From: Colwellia sp.
GTDB lineage: Bacteria > Pseudomonadota > Gammaproteobacteria > Enterobacterales > Alteromonadaceae
NCBI GenBank assembly: GCA_013215465.1
Contig: JABSOW010000014.1
Span: 1 to 64,000 of the forward strand
Direction of reading: 5' to 3'
Length of the DNA: 64,000 bases
The notes beneath the pieces are model-generated. The model was not told where the DNA came from, ran no database searches, and saw only the letters and a program-made list of their open reading frames with translations. The position numbers and the translations under genes were made by a program. Positions 16,065 through 25,290 of this stretch are shown one piece after another. Positions within the stretch are counted from its first letter, which is position 1. Every line of letters begins with the position of its first letter.

Positions 16065-17492
16065 TTATTCGGCGTTTGAACTATTGCTACTTTTGGCGGG
16101 ACTGCGACGCTTTCTTGGACTACGACGTTTGCCACCAGGTGAGCTTTTAATACCTTTAATCATTTGCATGCGAGCATCATTAGAAACAGTCTGAAAATCA
16201 GTCCACCATTGAGCCAATTCAATTAGTTCAGGGGTATTTTCAATTTCTGCTCGTAATAGCAAGAAGTCATAGCCTGCTCTAAATTTAGGGTGTTCGAAAG
16301 TTTTAAAAGCGCGCTTGCCTTCACGACGAGCGAGCTTATCTTGTAATATCCAAATATCTTTCATCACCCCTTGAAATCGCTTAGGAATGGCAATACTGCG
16401 TTGTTGCTCAGGCATTATTTCACTTAATGCGGCAAAAAAAGCATCTTGAGGAGCCAGTTGATTATTGATATTGACTTGTTGAATATATTTTTGTAATGGA
16501 TACCAAAGCATCGCGGCGAATAAAAAGGCCGGTGTAACACGTTGTTCATTATGGATGCGTTTATCGGTATTTTCCATGGCGAGCATAATAAAACGCTCAA
16601 GCAGTTGATTATTTTTATTTAATTCTTGTTCAACAGCAGGGAAGAAGTAAGTAAATAAATTATAACTGCGTAGTTGTTTATAGTTAGCGACTGCTTTACC
16701 GGCAATAAATAGCTTCAAAAACTCTTCAAACATACGGGCAGCAGGTATATTAGCCATTAATGATGAAAGCTCTTTAATAGGGGCGCTAGTCTCGGCTGAT
16801 ATTTCCATATCAAGCTTGGTAGCAAAACGGATAGCACGTAACATGCGTACAGGGTCTTCTCGATAGCGAATTTTTGGCTCGCCAATTAAGCGGATAACTT
16901 TGTCTTCAATATCTTTAACGCCATTGGCAAAATCATATACTTTAAAATCTTTAGTAGAGTAGTACAGGGCATTGATGGTGAAATCACGACGCTCAGCATC
17001 TTCGTCTATGGTGCCGTAAATATTGTCACGCAGTAACATGCCATGTTCACTTTGCTTTGAGGTTTTATTACAATTTTTTTCTTGCTCTGACGCATTGTCG
17101 TGATGACCACGAAAAGTTGCCACTTCAATAATTTCTCGGCCAAAAACAATATGTGCTAAACGAAAGCGGCGACCAATTAAACGACAGTTCCGAAATAAGG
17201 CTTTGATTTCATCAGGCGTGGCATTGGTCGCAATATCAAAATCTTTTGGTTTTAAACCCAATAAAATATCGCGGACACCACCACCAACAAGATAAGCGTC
17301 ATAGCCGCTTTTATTTAAACGATACAATACTTTTAAGGCGCTTGGGCTAAGTAGTTGTCTAGAAACAGAATGTTCACTGCGAGATAAAACTATTGGTTGC
17401 GCGAGTGTAGATACTACTTTAGTTGCTTGGGTTTTTTTATTGGATTTTAGACTAAAAACCTTTTTACATAAATTGATGACGCGTTTGATAAT
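16065..17492 (-). CDS. pcnB: poly(A) polymerase I, apparent AUU start
   Basis: Adds 3' poly(A) tails that mark RNA for decay. LVGGGVRDILLG and DFDIAT form the nucleotidyltransferase motif; RRDFTINALYY and YREDPVRMLRAIRFA follow. The C-terminus is Arg-rich (SPRKRRSP), as in E. coli PcnB. The first ATG/GTG/TTG in frame is a TTG at 17327, but homology continues upstream: RSEHSVSRQLLSPSALKV and, further, IIKRVINLCKKVF, which aligns with the E. coli N-terminus MFTRVANFCRKVL. The codon in the Met position is ATT (17492-17490), six bases after AAAAAAGG. E. coli pcnB is known to start with AUU. This gives 475 residues, close to the family norm. Confidence 0.88.
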   Translation of the reverse strand: MIKRVINLCKKVFSLKSNKKTQATKVVSTLAQPIVLSRSEHSVSRQLLSPSALKVLYRLNKSGYDAYLVGGGVRDILLGLKPKDFDIATNATPDEIKALFRNCRLIGRRFRLAHIVFGREIIEVATFRGHHDNASEQEKNCNKTSKQSEHGMLLRDNIYGTIDEDAERRDFTINALYYSTKDFKVYDFANGVKDIEDKVIRLIGEPKIRYREDPVRMLRAIRFATKLDMEISAETSAPIKELSSLMANIPAARMFEEFLKLFIAGKAVANYKQLRSYNLFTYFFPAVEQELNKNNQLLERFIMLAMENTDKRIHNEQRVTPAFLFAAMLWYPLQKYIQQVNINNQLAPQDAFFAALSEIMPEQQRSIAIPKRFQGVMKDIWILQDKLARREGKRAFKTFEHPKFRAGYDFLLLRAEIENTPELIELAQWWTDFQTVSNDARMQMIKGIKSSPGGKRRSPRKRRSPAKSSNSSNAE

Positions 17493-17631
17493 CGCTGACC
17501 TTTTTTAAAGAATAGAGGTGGAATGAAAAAGTAGGCGCAATGATATAACAATCAAGCAAAAAAGAGAATGAAAAAGCAGCGATTTTTAGTGGTCACTGCA
17601 GTGAAAATAACGAGTACTTAAAGATAAGTTA

Positions 17632-18312
17632 CTACCAAGGCAATATTTCGCCATTAGAATGCTTAAATACACCGGACTCAGCCATAGTCAATTCACTCAT
17701 TAAGGTGAGTAAACGTTGCGCGGCAACATCACTGCTAATATCACCATTACTTGTTTGCCCTAAGGCATTAACCATGTCGGTTTGCACATAGCCGGGGTGG
17801 TATATACCTACCGAGATTTTATCTGCTGCTAGATCTTTAGCAAGCGAAACAGCGGCAATATTTAATGCTGCTTTGGACATACGGTAACCATAACGACCAC
17901 CGGAGCCATTATCTGTTATTGAGCCCATTCTTGAGGTAATTAGAGCGACTTTACTGTTTGCTGATAAATTACTAAGCAATGCTTGTGTTAATGCTATTGG
18001 CGCTAAAGCATTAACAGTAAATTGTTCAATAATGGTATTTTTATTAAAACACTCTAGGCTTTCATCACGTAAAATGCCTGCATTATTAATGAGTAAATCA
18101 ATAGCGACATTAGCAAGCTCAGCTTGAGCATGTGCTATGCCTGCATCAGTAGCGATATCAATACCTTCAATAACATTTACCTTTAGCGCGTTAAGTTGTG
18201 GAGAGCTTTGTCTACATAAAGCATAAACACTGTCACCACGTTGCTGACAAATTTTTGCCATAGCAAGGCCTATACCGCGATTTGCGCCAGTTATTACAAT
18301 AGTTTTAGACAT
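17632..18312 (-). CDS. short-chain dehydrogenase/reductase (CsgA/C-factor-like)
   Basis: 226 residues with TGANRGIG (8-15) as NAD(P)-binding motif, LINNAG (NNAG), and YGYRMSKAAL with the YxxxK catalytic pair. The overall layout, including EGIDIATD and PGYVQTDM, resembles C-factor-type SDRs that often reduce carbonyl compounds. The substrate cannot be told from the sequence. It is 29 bases downstream of the flavin-reductase-like gene, probably in one transcript. Confidence 0.88.
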   Translation of the reverse strand: MSKTIVITGANRGIGLAMAKICQQRGDSVYALCRQSSPQLNALKVNVIEGIDIATDAGIAHAQAELANVAIDLLINNAGILRDESLECFNKNTIIEQFTVNALAPIALTQALLSNLSANSKVALITSRMGSITDNGSGGRYGYRMSKAALNIAAVSLAKDLAADKISVGIYHPGYVQTDMVNALGQTSNGDISSDVAAQRLLTLMSELTMAESGVFKHSNGEILPW

Positions 18313-18341
18313 GGTGTTTCCTTATTTTTTGTTAATGAACA

Positions 18342-18965
18342 TTATTTAGGTCTAGCAAGGCTAAAAGGTTTGTTGATTGTGGTGTACTCGCCACCACCTA
18401 ACCGTGCTAAAGGTTTTATTTTATCGGCATGCACTTTTATTCTTTGTTTTTCGTCAATATCGATAACGTTTTCGTTAATGTATATTTGTTTAATTTCAAC
18501 AAAAATTAAATTTTGTGGCACATCGCCAAGTTCTTTTATTTCATAAAGTTCGCAGCCATAAGCAATGTCACACTGGGCTAGCCTAGGTAGTGGGAAATTA
18601 TCGAAGGTGACTGTTTTTAAGGCTGACTCAGTTAATTCTGATTCTCCATGAGCTAAGCTGGCTGCGGTTTGAGTGACCAATGCTGCATCTTGTTCTGATG
18701 CTATATGTATCACCATTTTTTTATTGTTAACTACATTGACTAAAGTATCTTTTTTATCGCCATTGGGTTTGTTGCCCACGGAAATCATTAAAATAGGCGG
18801 TGCACTTGAGACGGCAGTAAAATAGGAAAAAGGGGCTAAATTAAACGAGCCATTATTTGAGTCAGTTAGTGCCCAAGCGATTGGTCGTGGAATGATGGTT
18901 TGCGTCATAAAATGATAACGCTGGTTAGCAGAAAATTCAGAAAAATTAATATTCATATCAAACAC
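18342..18965 (-). CDS. flavin reductase-like FMN-binding split-barrel protein
   Basis: 207 residues. TIIPRPIAWALTDS and LAPFSYFTAVSSAPPILMISVG are the conserved opening of the flavin-reductase-like (FlaRed) family that binds FMN. It could donate reduced flavin to a partner oxygenase or act as a flavoprotein itself; the partner is not evident here. A second ATG three codons later (MNINFSEF) is an alternative start. Confidence 0.85.
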   Translation of the reverse strand: MFDMNINFSEFSANQRYHFMTQTIIPRPIAWALTDSNNGSFNLAPFSYFTAVSSAPPILMISVGNKPNGDKKDTLVNVVNNKKMVIHIASEQDAALVTQTAASLAHGESELTESALKTVTFDNFPLPRLAQCDIAYGCELYEIKELGDVPQNLIFVEIKQIYINENVIDIDEKQRIKVHADKIKPLARLGGGEYTTINKPFSLARPK

Positions 18966-19088
18966 TTCTATGGTTTATATTGATTTGCTTGTGTAGCACT
19001 AAAATTACTTTTAAAAGTAAAAGCATAAGGGGAGTCGGTATTATCACGTAAATAATTTAATCGCGCGACACCTTTTTTAATGCTTTTA

Positions 19089-20048
19089 TTAGATACTTAT
19101 TTGTTGAACCTTAGCGACCTTATCTCGTGACCAATGATTAATTGCCCAACGAATAATATCATCTACTTTCTCGTTGATTAGATTAGGATCTGGTGCTTGT
19201 CCTAAAAATTTTAACGCCGCAATTAATGCCGGTTGCGGATTATGGTTGTTAATAGCAGGGGCTTTGTTTTGTTTACTTAGTTTATAGCCGTTGCTTGTTA
19301 CGGCTAATGGCACATGCCCATATTCTGGTGCCGAGCTATTTAATGTGGTAAATAATGTTAGTTGTCTTGCTGTTGATTCAAGTAAGTCACAACCGCGGAT
19401 CACATGGCTAATATTTTGATAAATATCGTCAACCACCACGGCAAGTTGGTAAGCGAATAAGCCATCTTTGCGATGAATGATAAAATCTTCTTTGGCTAAC
19501 GCTTTATCACACTCTACTTTTCCTTGCTTTTGTTTTTGGAAAAGATCATCAAATTGATAAATGCCATGTTGGTTAATTAAGCGAATAGCGCTGTTGTTTT
19601 TAGGTCGTTTAAGAGTGCGGCAATGGCCTTGATAAATCCCACCAATACTTTTTATTTCTGCTCGAGTGCATTGACAGTAATAACTGAGATTTTGCTGCTG
19701 TAAATCGCTTAATGTGTCTTGATAAACTTCAGACTGCTGGCTTTGATAAAGTACAGATTCATCCCAGTGTAAACCGAACGCTTCAAGAGTTGTTAAAATA
19801 GCAGTGCTAGCGCCTTCTTGTTCACGAGGAGGATCAATGTTTTCTATGCGCAGCAACCACTGTCCTGAACTACCGTGAGGAGTAACAACAGATTTAGCAT
19901 CTAAAAAGCTAGCGAGCGCGGCGATTAAAGAGCCAAAATGGAGTAACCCGGAAGGAGAAGGAGCAAAACGACCACGATAAGCGTTAATGCTTAATAATTG
20001 TGGCCGCTTAGGGGGCAGAATATTATTTAGTGAAGCTTGCTTAGTCAA
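19089..20048 (-). CDS. gluQ: glutamyl-Q tRNA(Asp) synthetase
   Basis: Attaches glutamate to queuosine at the wobble position of tRNA(Asp). It resembles the catalytic half of GluRS without the anticodon-binding domain. RFAPSPSGLLHFGSL holds the HIGH-like motif, the Zn site is CQCTR...YQGHC, and YKLSKQN is the KMSKS-like loop. 319 residues is typical once the N-terminal extension is allowed for. It sits four bases after dksA; dksA-gluQ is a conserved pair. Confidence 0.95.
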   Translation of the reverse strand: MTKQASLNNILPPKRPQLLSINAYRGRFAPSPSGLLHFGSLIAALASFLDAKSVVTPHGSSGQWLLRIENIDPPREQEGASTAILTTLEAFGLHWDESVLYQSQQSEVYQDTLSDLQQQNLSYYCQCTRAEIKSIGGIYQGHCRTLKRPKNNSAIRLINQHGIYQFDDLFQKQKQGKVECDKALAKEDFIIHRKDGLFAYQLAVVVDDIYQNISHVIRGCDLLESTARQLTLFTTLNSSAPEYGHVPLAVTSNGYKLSKQNKAPAINNHNPQPALIAALKFLGQAPDPNLINEKVDDIIRWAINHWSRDKVAKVQQISI

Positions 20049-20052
20049 TAAC

Positions 20053-20499
20053 TTAGCCAGCCATTTGGCGCTCTTTAATTTCTGCTAAGGTTTTACATTC
20101 AATACAAAGATCGGCAGTAGGTCTTGCTTCTAAACGGCGAATGCCAATTTCGATGCCACAAGAATTACAAAAACCAAAATCATCTTCTTCAATTAATTGT
20201 AATGTTTTCTCGATTTTTTTGATGAGCTTACGTTCACGATCTCGAGTACGTAATTCAAGACTAAACTCTTCTTCTTGGGCGGCTCTATCAACCGGATCAG
20301 GAAAGTTTGCCGCTTCATCTTGCATATGAGTCACAGTGCGATCTACTTCTTCTCGAAGTTGTACGCGCCATGCATCTAAAATCTTTTTAAAATGTTTTTG
20401 CTGAGGGGTGTCCATATATTCTTCGTTAGCTTTTTCTTGATACGGCTGTACGCCGGCTAACGCTAATATACCTAATGTTTTGCCTTTGCTTGTTGGCAT
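20053..20499 (-). CDS. dksA: RNA polymerase-binding transcription factor DksA
   Basis: Works with ppGpp at the RNA polymerase secondary channel. The start at 20499 ([20 protein letters not shown], after GGAGAT) gives 148 residues, close to the 151 of E. coli; an in-frame upstream start is less likely. The coiled coil carries [13 protein letters not shown] with the tip Asp residues (D74/A76 region), and the Zn finger is CNSCG...CIECK. It is co-transcribed with gluQ. Confidence 0.97.
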   Translation of the reverse strand: MPTSKGKTLGILALAGVQPYQEKANEEYMDTPQQKHFKKILDAWRVQLREEVDRTVTHMQDEAANFPDPVDRAAQEEEFSLELRTRDRERKLIKKIEKTLQLIEEDDFGFCNSCGIEIGIRRLEARPTADLCIECKTLAEIKERQMAG

Positions 20500-20585
20500 G
20501 CTGAATCTCCTAATACTACAAAGACCAAGGTTGTTTGATGAAGACATCAGTTAACTATTTACCCTTGGTTGTAATTGCCAATACT

Positions 20586-20613
20586 ATTATATAATAGACC
20601 TAAAATATCACAA
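20586..20613 (-). promoter_or_regulatory. sigma-70 type promoter for dksA-gluQ
   Basis: On the minus strand TTGTGA (20613-20608), 16 bases, then TATAAT (20591-20586). This would give a leader of about 80 bases before dksA. Confidence 0.5.
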
Positions 20614-20826
20614 CTATATGGTATCACTAGTGATAAAAATCAATGTTTTGGGATAATAAAGTTAAAATAAAATACTTTGGCTTCAATATCAATAACTTAC
20701 GTTTGTTGTAAACGTTAGTCGCTCAGTTTTTGTCTTTGACTTTTTAATTGAGCAAGCTTTTTTAGCAATTTTACCTAGGGTTAGTCAATTATTATCTCGT
20801 TTTTAGTAGTAATTAATAATTTAAAT

Positions 20827-21588
20827 TTATTGGTTATTTACTGAAATGCTTTTGGTTAACTGCATTTCTAGCTGGTTTGACATGAATTGATTTTCCTTTA
20901 ATTGGAAATGCGTTTTGTAAGCAATAACTTCAACACCTGCCGTTTGTGCTGCTTTTAATAATTCACTATATTTTTCATCAATATGGTTAGCGGCTGAAAC
21001 TTTATTTATGCCACTGTGCAGTATAGCAAAAAATAACACAGTGCGACTGCCTTGTTGACTTAAGGTGGTTAATTCACGTAAATGTTTTTGTCCTCGGATT
21101 GTTATTGAATCAGGAAAAAAACCTTGACCATTCGTTTGCTGTTTTGTTGTTTGCCCGAGTAAAGTTACACTTTTAACTTCAACATAAGCGTCTTTTTTGG
21201 TTGAGTTCAAAGTTCCTTGGCTTAAGAATATATCTACTTTAGAGTTTTCATTTCCATACTTCACTTCACGTTTAAGGTTTTTGTAACCCACTAATTCGCT
21301 AATTAAATTAGCGTTAATTGCTTCTTCTACCAGCTGGTTAGCGCGCATGGTGTTAACGCAAATAAAATGATTGTTTTTGGTTTGTGTTAACTCCCAGCTA
21401 AAGGGGTATTTTCGTTTAGGATTAGTTGAGGTGCTATACCAAATAGTATCACCGGGCTCTGCGCATCCCGTCATTGCGCCTGTGTTCGCACAATGGATAG
21501 TGGTTATTGCTCCGCTAGGCAGTTGTATATCAGCTAAAAATCGCTTATATCGTTTGATTAATATGGCGGGTTGTACGGCTAATATCAT
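20827..21588 (-). CDS. sfsA: SfsA family protein (sugar fermentation stimulation protein homologue)
   Basis: 253 residues. [34 protein letters not shown] and YVEVKSVTL are the conserved blocks of SfsA. The E/VEVK part fits a nuclease-like fold, with an N-terminal OB-like domain. E. coli SfsA was described as a maltose-related regulator binding DNA; the biochemical function is unsettled. It lies upstream of dksA on the same strand, as in E. coli. Confidence 0.95.
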   Translation of the reverse strand: MILAVQPAILIKRYKRFLADIQLPSGAITTIHCANTGAMTGCAEPGDTIWYSTSTNPKRKYPFSWELTQTKNNHFICVNTMRANQLVEEAINANLISELVGYKNLKREVKYGNENSKVDIFLSQGTLNSTKKDAYVEVKSVTLLGQTTKQQTNGQGFFPDSITIRGQKHLRELTTLSQQGSRTVLFFAILHSGINKVSAANHIDEKYSELLKAAQTAGVEVIAYKTHFQLKENQFMSNQLEMQLTKSISVNNQ

Positions 21589-21657
21589 CTCTGCTCGTTA
21601 CTTTATTCGACAAGTTTCAGCTAAGTCTACGATAAAGCTATGTGATAACACTAGTGT

Positions 21658-22053
21658 TTAATTAATAAAACTCTCTAACCAGTATTTAGCATTTTTAGTA
21701 TCACTAAAGAAATTAAATTGCACAGAGCAACTTTGATAAATACGTTGTAGCTGCATCTGTAAAATGTCGGCGTAGGTGCTATCAATAATAACGGCAGCAA
21801 TGGCAACCATGCCATTTTCTACTCGATAATGGGTAGTCTCAATTAAGTTTTGTTCAGCATCAGGGGTGATGACACCATTACCTTTAAATGAAATGAGTGA
21901 TGCCCATGGCTTATGACGCATTTTATCAGTAATAATTTTAATATCCTTATGGAATTGTTCGGTGACAACATCATTGAAAGAACCTTGCGCTTCAATTAAT
22001 AAAATATTGTTTTGTTGTTCAATGCGATAACTACCGTGTGCTGAATATTGCAT
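21658..22053 (-). CDS. conserved hypothetical small protein, STAS-like
   Basis: 131 residues, no signal peptide or membrane segment. The pattern YRIEQQNNILLIEAQGSFND...W.SLISFKGNGVITPDAEQ..., with alternating strands and helices, resembles STAS/SpoIIAA-like proteins of marine gammaproteobacteria. This is a fold impression, not a firm family match. It lies 70 bases upstream of sfsA on the same strand. Confidence 0.55.
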   Translation of the reverse strand: MQYSAHGSYRIEQQNNILLIEAQGSFNDVVTEQFHKDIKIITDKMRHKPWASLISFKGNGVITPDAEQNLIETTHYRVENGMVAIAAVIIDSTYADILQMQLQRIYQSCSVQFNFFSDTKNAKYWLESFIN

Positions 22054-22238
22054 AACTGAGCTCTCCTTGGATTAAATTTTATCAGACACTATTGATAGCA
22101 ATTTTTTAACCGCTTGCCAAGTAAGCACATTAAACTTTGTTTGCAAGTTTATATTTATTCAACTATTCATAAGGTTATTACTGGTCGGTGCATTCGAATT
22201 ATCCTATATATTAATAGAACAGGTTTAACGATTTTTTC
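22054..22238. other. intergenic stretch, nothing recognised
   Basis: AT-rich spacer between divergent genes. It should contain the promoter of the STAS-like gene; no clear signals. Confidence 0.4.
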
Positions 22239-22303
22239 TTATACCAATGCTAGTAAATTAGTGAGCAAATATTAGGGTTCACACATTTATTTGTATTGGT
22301 GTT
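22239..22303. repeat. short inverted-repeat element (TTATACCAAT family)
   Basis: TTATACCAAT at 22239-22248 is mirrored by ATTGGTGTTATA at 22292-22303, giving a 65-base unit with imperfect terminal inverted repeats. It abuts the larger element that starts with the same TTATACCAAT. Confidence 0.5.
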
Positions 22304-22465
22304 ATACCAATCAGGCTAACTAAGTGATCTTTTTAAATGGTCTAAATATCCAATAACATCGTTGCTTTCAATCACAATAGCCAGCTATTGCTCAATCAAG
22401 CGCCTTGTTCTTGAAAAATTATCCTCATTAAAATTTGAACCATTAATTAATCTGATTGGTATTAA
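22302..22465. repeat. MITE-like element with terminal inverted repeats
   Basis: TTATACCAATCAG (22302-22314) is mirrored by CTGATTGGTATTAA (22452-22465), 10 bp of which pair perfectly. The 164-base unit has no reading frame worth keeping. Its left 28 bases share TTATACCAAT and a TGATC at the same offset with the element at 44392, so both probably belong to one dispersed family. Confidence 0.6.
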
Positions 22466-22711
22466 TCATGTTGTACTTCTCACGCCAGTACCCAATACAA
22501 GCAAAGCAGCATTATTTAGATCTGTGGCCTCGGCTAGAATACAAAGCTCGATATTGTTGTCATTGCGTTTACGCACCATCAACAATCGTCTTTTCTTATG
22601 TTGCTATTATTATATTCAAGATCATAAACTTAGCTATTTTTTAACTTGGTTAACTATTAAAGCGTAAAAATTGTTACAATGACGTTTGTTGTTTTCTACT
22701 GTTTAGCTTTT

Positions 22712-25276
22712 ATGTCTGTATTAACCCCTCTGCCTATTGAGGCAATTAAAACTCATTTTTGTCAAACATTAACAGAACACTCTACTGTTATTTTGTCTGC
22801 GCCGCCGGGAGCGGGAAAATCGACTTGTTTACCTTTGTGGTTACTTAAGCTTGAAGTACTCACACAGCAAAAAATATATTTATTGCAGCCTCGTCGCCTT
22901 GCCGTTAAAAATATCGCGACTTATCTCGCTGATCAATTACATGAGCCTGTAGGAAAAACTGTCGGCTATCGTTTGCGTAATGAAACAAAAGTCTCTAAAA
23001 ACACCCGTTTAGAGGTAATAACTGAAGGCATTCTAACGCAAATAATTCAACAAGATGCCGAGCTCAGTAACTGTGCATTAGTGGTATTTGATGAGTTTCA
23101 TGAGCGTAGTTTACATGGTGATTTAGCGTTTGCTTTAACGCGTGATATTCAGCAAGGCTTGCGCGATGATTTAAAAATATTATTGATGTCGGCAACCTTA
23201 GATACCGAATATTTAAACAAAGCCTTGTCAGACGCTATTACGGTTGCTAGTGAAGGGCGAAGTTACCCTGTTGATGTCACTTATAATGCTCCAATTAATG
23301 TTCAACGCTGGCGAGCTCATGCCCTTAATGTTATTAAACAGCAAGCATTTGAGCATCAAGGCTCTACGTTAGTTTTTCTCCCAGGTGTTGCTGATATTCG
23401 TTTTATTGTCCAAGCATTAAGCTCAGATCTTATCGATGACTTATTGCTTTGTCCTTTGTTTGGTGATTTAACGTTAAAGCAACAGCAACAAGCGATTGAG
23501 CCTTGTCAGTCGGGTAAACGAAAATTAGTACTGGCGACTAATATTGCTGAAACATCACTGACTATAGAGGGAGTTAGCTTAGTTATTGATTGTGGCTTAG
23601 AAAAAGTGGCTAGTTATGACAGTGCTAGTTTGATGAATAAACTCGTGCAAAAACGCATAGCTAAAGCTTCTGCGATCCAAAGAGCTGGGCGAGCAGGTCG
23701 TTTAATGCCCGGTAAGTGCATTCGTTTATATGCCAAAGATGATTTTGAACGCCGACCCGATCAAAGTATCAATGACATTCAACAAGCTGATTTACTACCG
23801 ACGTTAATAGAAGTGGCGCGATGGGGAGTGAATACTTTAGCTGACTTACCTTTATTAGAGCTGCCAACAAAAGTTAAGGAGCAACAAGCATGGCAAGAGC
23901 TTAATAGTTTAGCCATTATTGATTCGCATAACCGATTAACTAAACATGGTGAGCAAGTGGCGCAATTACCTTGTCATCCTCGGTTTGCTCATATGTTACT
24001 TTGTGCGAAGACGGTAATAGCAACAGAAATACCACCAGAAAATGCGCCACAACTTACTTTTCTCGCGTGTATTATTACTGCATTACTAGAAGAGCGAGAC
24101 ATTTTACCCAATGAACAGAGCCGATTTGATTGTAATCTTGAGCATAGAGTTACTCAGTTGCAATCACAATGGCATAAACCTTATGGTGCCCTTGCTAATA
24201 TTGTCAAACAGGTGAAAAATTTAGCGCAAAGAATGAACTTAACAGGCTTAGATGCTTTGGTAAAAATGCACATCGGCTTAGATAAAACGGGATTGTTGCT
24301 TGCTTATGCTTATCCTGAACGTGTCGCTAAAGCACGTGGGGCGCATGGTGATTTTATTTGTGCCAATGGCAAAGGTGTTAGCGTAAATGATCAAGATGCT
24401 TTAGCCTCAGAAGACTTTTTAGTGATTGCTGACTTAATGCAATCGCAAGGGACTTTACAAGTCCGTTTGGCTGCTAGGGTTGATTTGTCCCAAATAGAGC
24501 AAGTGTTTACTGATCAAATCATTAGCCAAGAAGTTGCTATTTTTGATGATGCTAGTGGCAGGATCATGGCTCGTGCACAAACGAAATTAGCGGCGCTGAT
24601 CTTACAAGAGAAAATAACTCAAAATACCTTAACAACGGCAAGTATCGCTAAAATGTGGAGTGAGCTGGTGAAACAAAAAGGGCTGGGTTTTCTAAATTGG
24701 CAAGAGCAAGACCTGGCATTGAAAGCTAGATGGCAATGGTTGAATCAGTATTTTTCAACATACAATTTACCTGATATTAGCGACGCCGCATTATTAGCGA
24801 GTTTATCTGTTTGGTTTGCGCCTTTTGTTGGTGAAATAAAATCAACGGCCAAGTTAGCTAAGTTAGATTTATCATCGATGTTATTGTCTTTACTTGATTA
24901 TCAACAACAGCAAATATTAAAACAAGCAGCACCTAGTGTTTATATTGGCCCAACGGGGCGTCATTGTCCTATTCGTTATTCAACAGAGAAATCGCCTAAA
25001 GTATCACTACCAATGCAAGAGCTTTATGGCTCAACAGCAACACCTACCATAGGAGGTGTTAATAATAAAGACGGTATTCCATTATTATTAGAGTTATTAT
25101 CACCCGCTCAGCGCCCTATTCAAGTTACTCAAGATTTGGCCCAATTTTGGGCGGGTAGTTATCAAGCGGTACAAAAGGATATGAAATCAAATTACCCAAG
25201 ACATTTCTGGCCAGACGATCCTGCGAACGCTGAGCCAACCAATAAAACCAAGCGCCATTTAAAAATCAAAACCTAG
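22712..25276 (+). CDS. hrpB: ATP-dependent DExH helicase HrpB
   Basis: DEAH/RHA-type RNA helicase of uncertain cellular target. I start at 22712 (MSVLTPLPIEAIK), matching the usual HrpB opening; an ATG 33 bases upstream is poorly conserved. Motifs in order: APPGAGKST (Walker A, ~30-38), TEGILTQ, FDEFHERS (DEFH box), MSATLD, NIAETSLTI and QRAGRAGR. The long C-terminal HrpB domain follows, with the hallmark GPTGRHCPIRY. 854 residues, slightly above the E. coli length of about 810. The stop lies 14 bases before mrcB; this pair is conserved. Confidence 0.96.
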   Translation: MSVLTPLPIEAIKTHFCQTLTEHSTVILSAPPGAGKSTCLPLWLLKLEVLTQQKIYLLQPRRLAVKNIATYLADQLHEPVGKTVGYRLRNETKVSKNTRLEVITEGILTQIIQQDAELSNCALVVFDEFHERSLHGDLAFALTRDIQQGLRDDLKILLMSATLDTEYLNKALSDAITVASEGRSYPVDVTYNAPINVQRWRAHALNVIKQQAFEHQGSTLVFLPGVADIRFIVQALSSDLIDDLLLCPLFGDLTLKQQQQAIEPCQSGKRKLVLATNIAETSLTIEGVSLVIDCGLEKVASYDSASLMNKLVQKRIAKASAIQRAGRAGRLMPGKCIRLYAKDDFERRPDQSINDIQQADLLPTLIEVARWGVNTLADLPLLELPTKVKEQQAWQELNSLAIIDSHNRLTKHGEQVAQLPCHPRFAHMLLCAKTVIATEIPPENAPQLTFLACIITALLEERDILPNEQSRFDCNLEHRVTQLQSQWHKPYGALANIVKQVKNLAQRMNLTGLDALVKMHIGLDKTGLLLAYAYPERVAKARGAHGDFICANGKGVSVNDQDALASEDFLVIADLMQSQGTLQVRLAARVDLSQIEQVFTDQIISQEVAIFDDASGRIMARAQTKLAALILQEKITQNTLTTASIAKMWSELVKQKGLGFLNWQEQDLALKARWQWLNQYFSTYNLPDISDAALLASLSVWFAPFVGEIKSTAKLAKLDLSSMLLSLLDYQQQQILKQAAPSVYIGPTGRHCPIRYSTEKSPKVSLPMQELYGSTATPTIGGVNNKDGIPLLLELLSPAQRPIQVTQDLAQFWAGSYQAVQKDMKSNYPRHFWPDDPANAEPTNKTKRHLKIKT

Positions 25277-25290
25277 GATCACATCATTTT

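Noticed and set aside
18964..19082. Open frame on the minus strand between gluQ and the flavin reductase (NYLRDNTDSPYAFTF)
   Set aside because: About 40 codons without a usable start; includes a 16-bp palindrome TTACTTTTAAAAGTAA. Left unannotated.
22362..22667. Small overlapping frames upstream of hrpB
   Set aside because: They cross the MITE-like element, lack ribosome-binding sites and have no family features.
22647..22680. Promoter with TACAAT as -10 before hrpB
   Set aside because: The only TTG-type -35 candidate is 23 bases away; spacing is too long.
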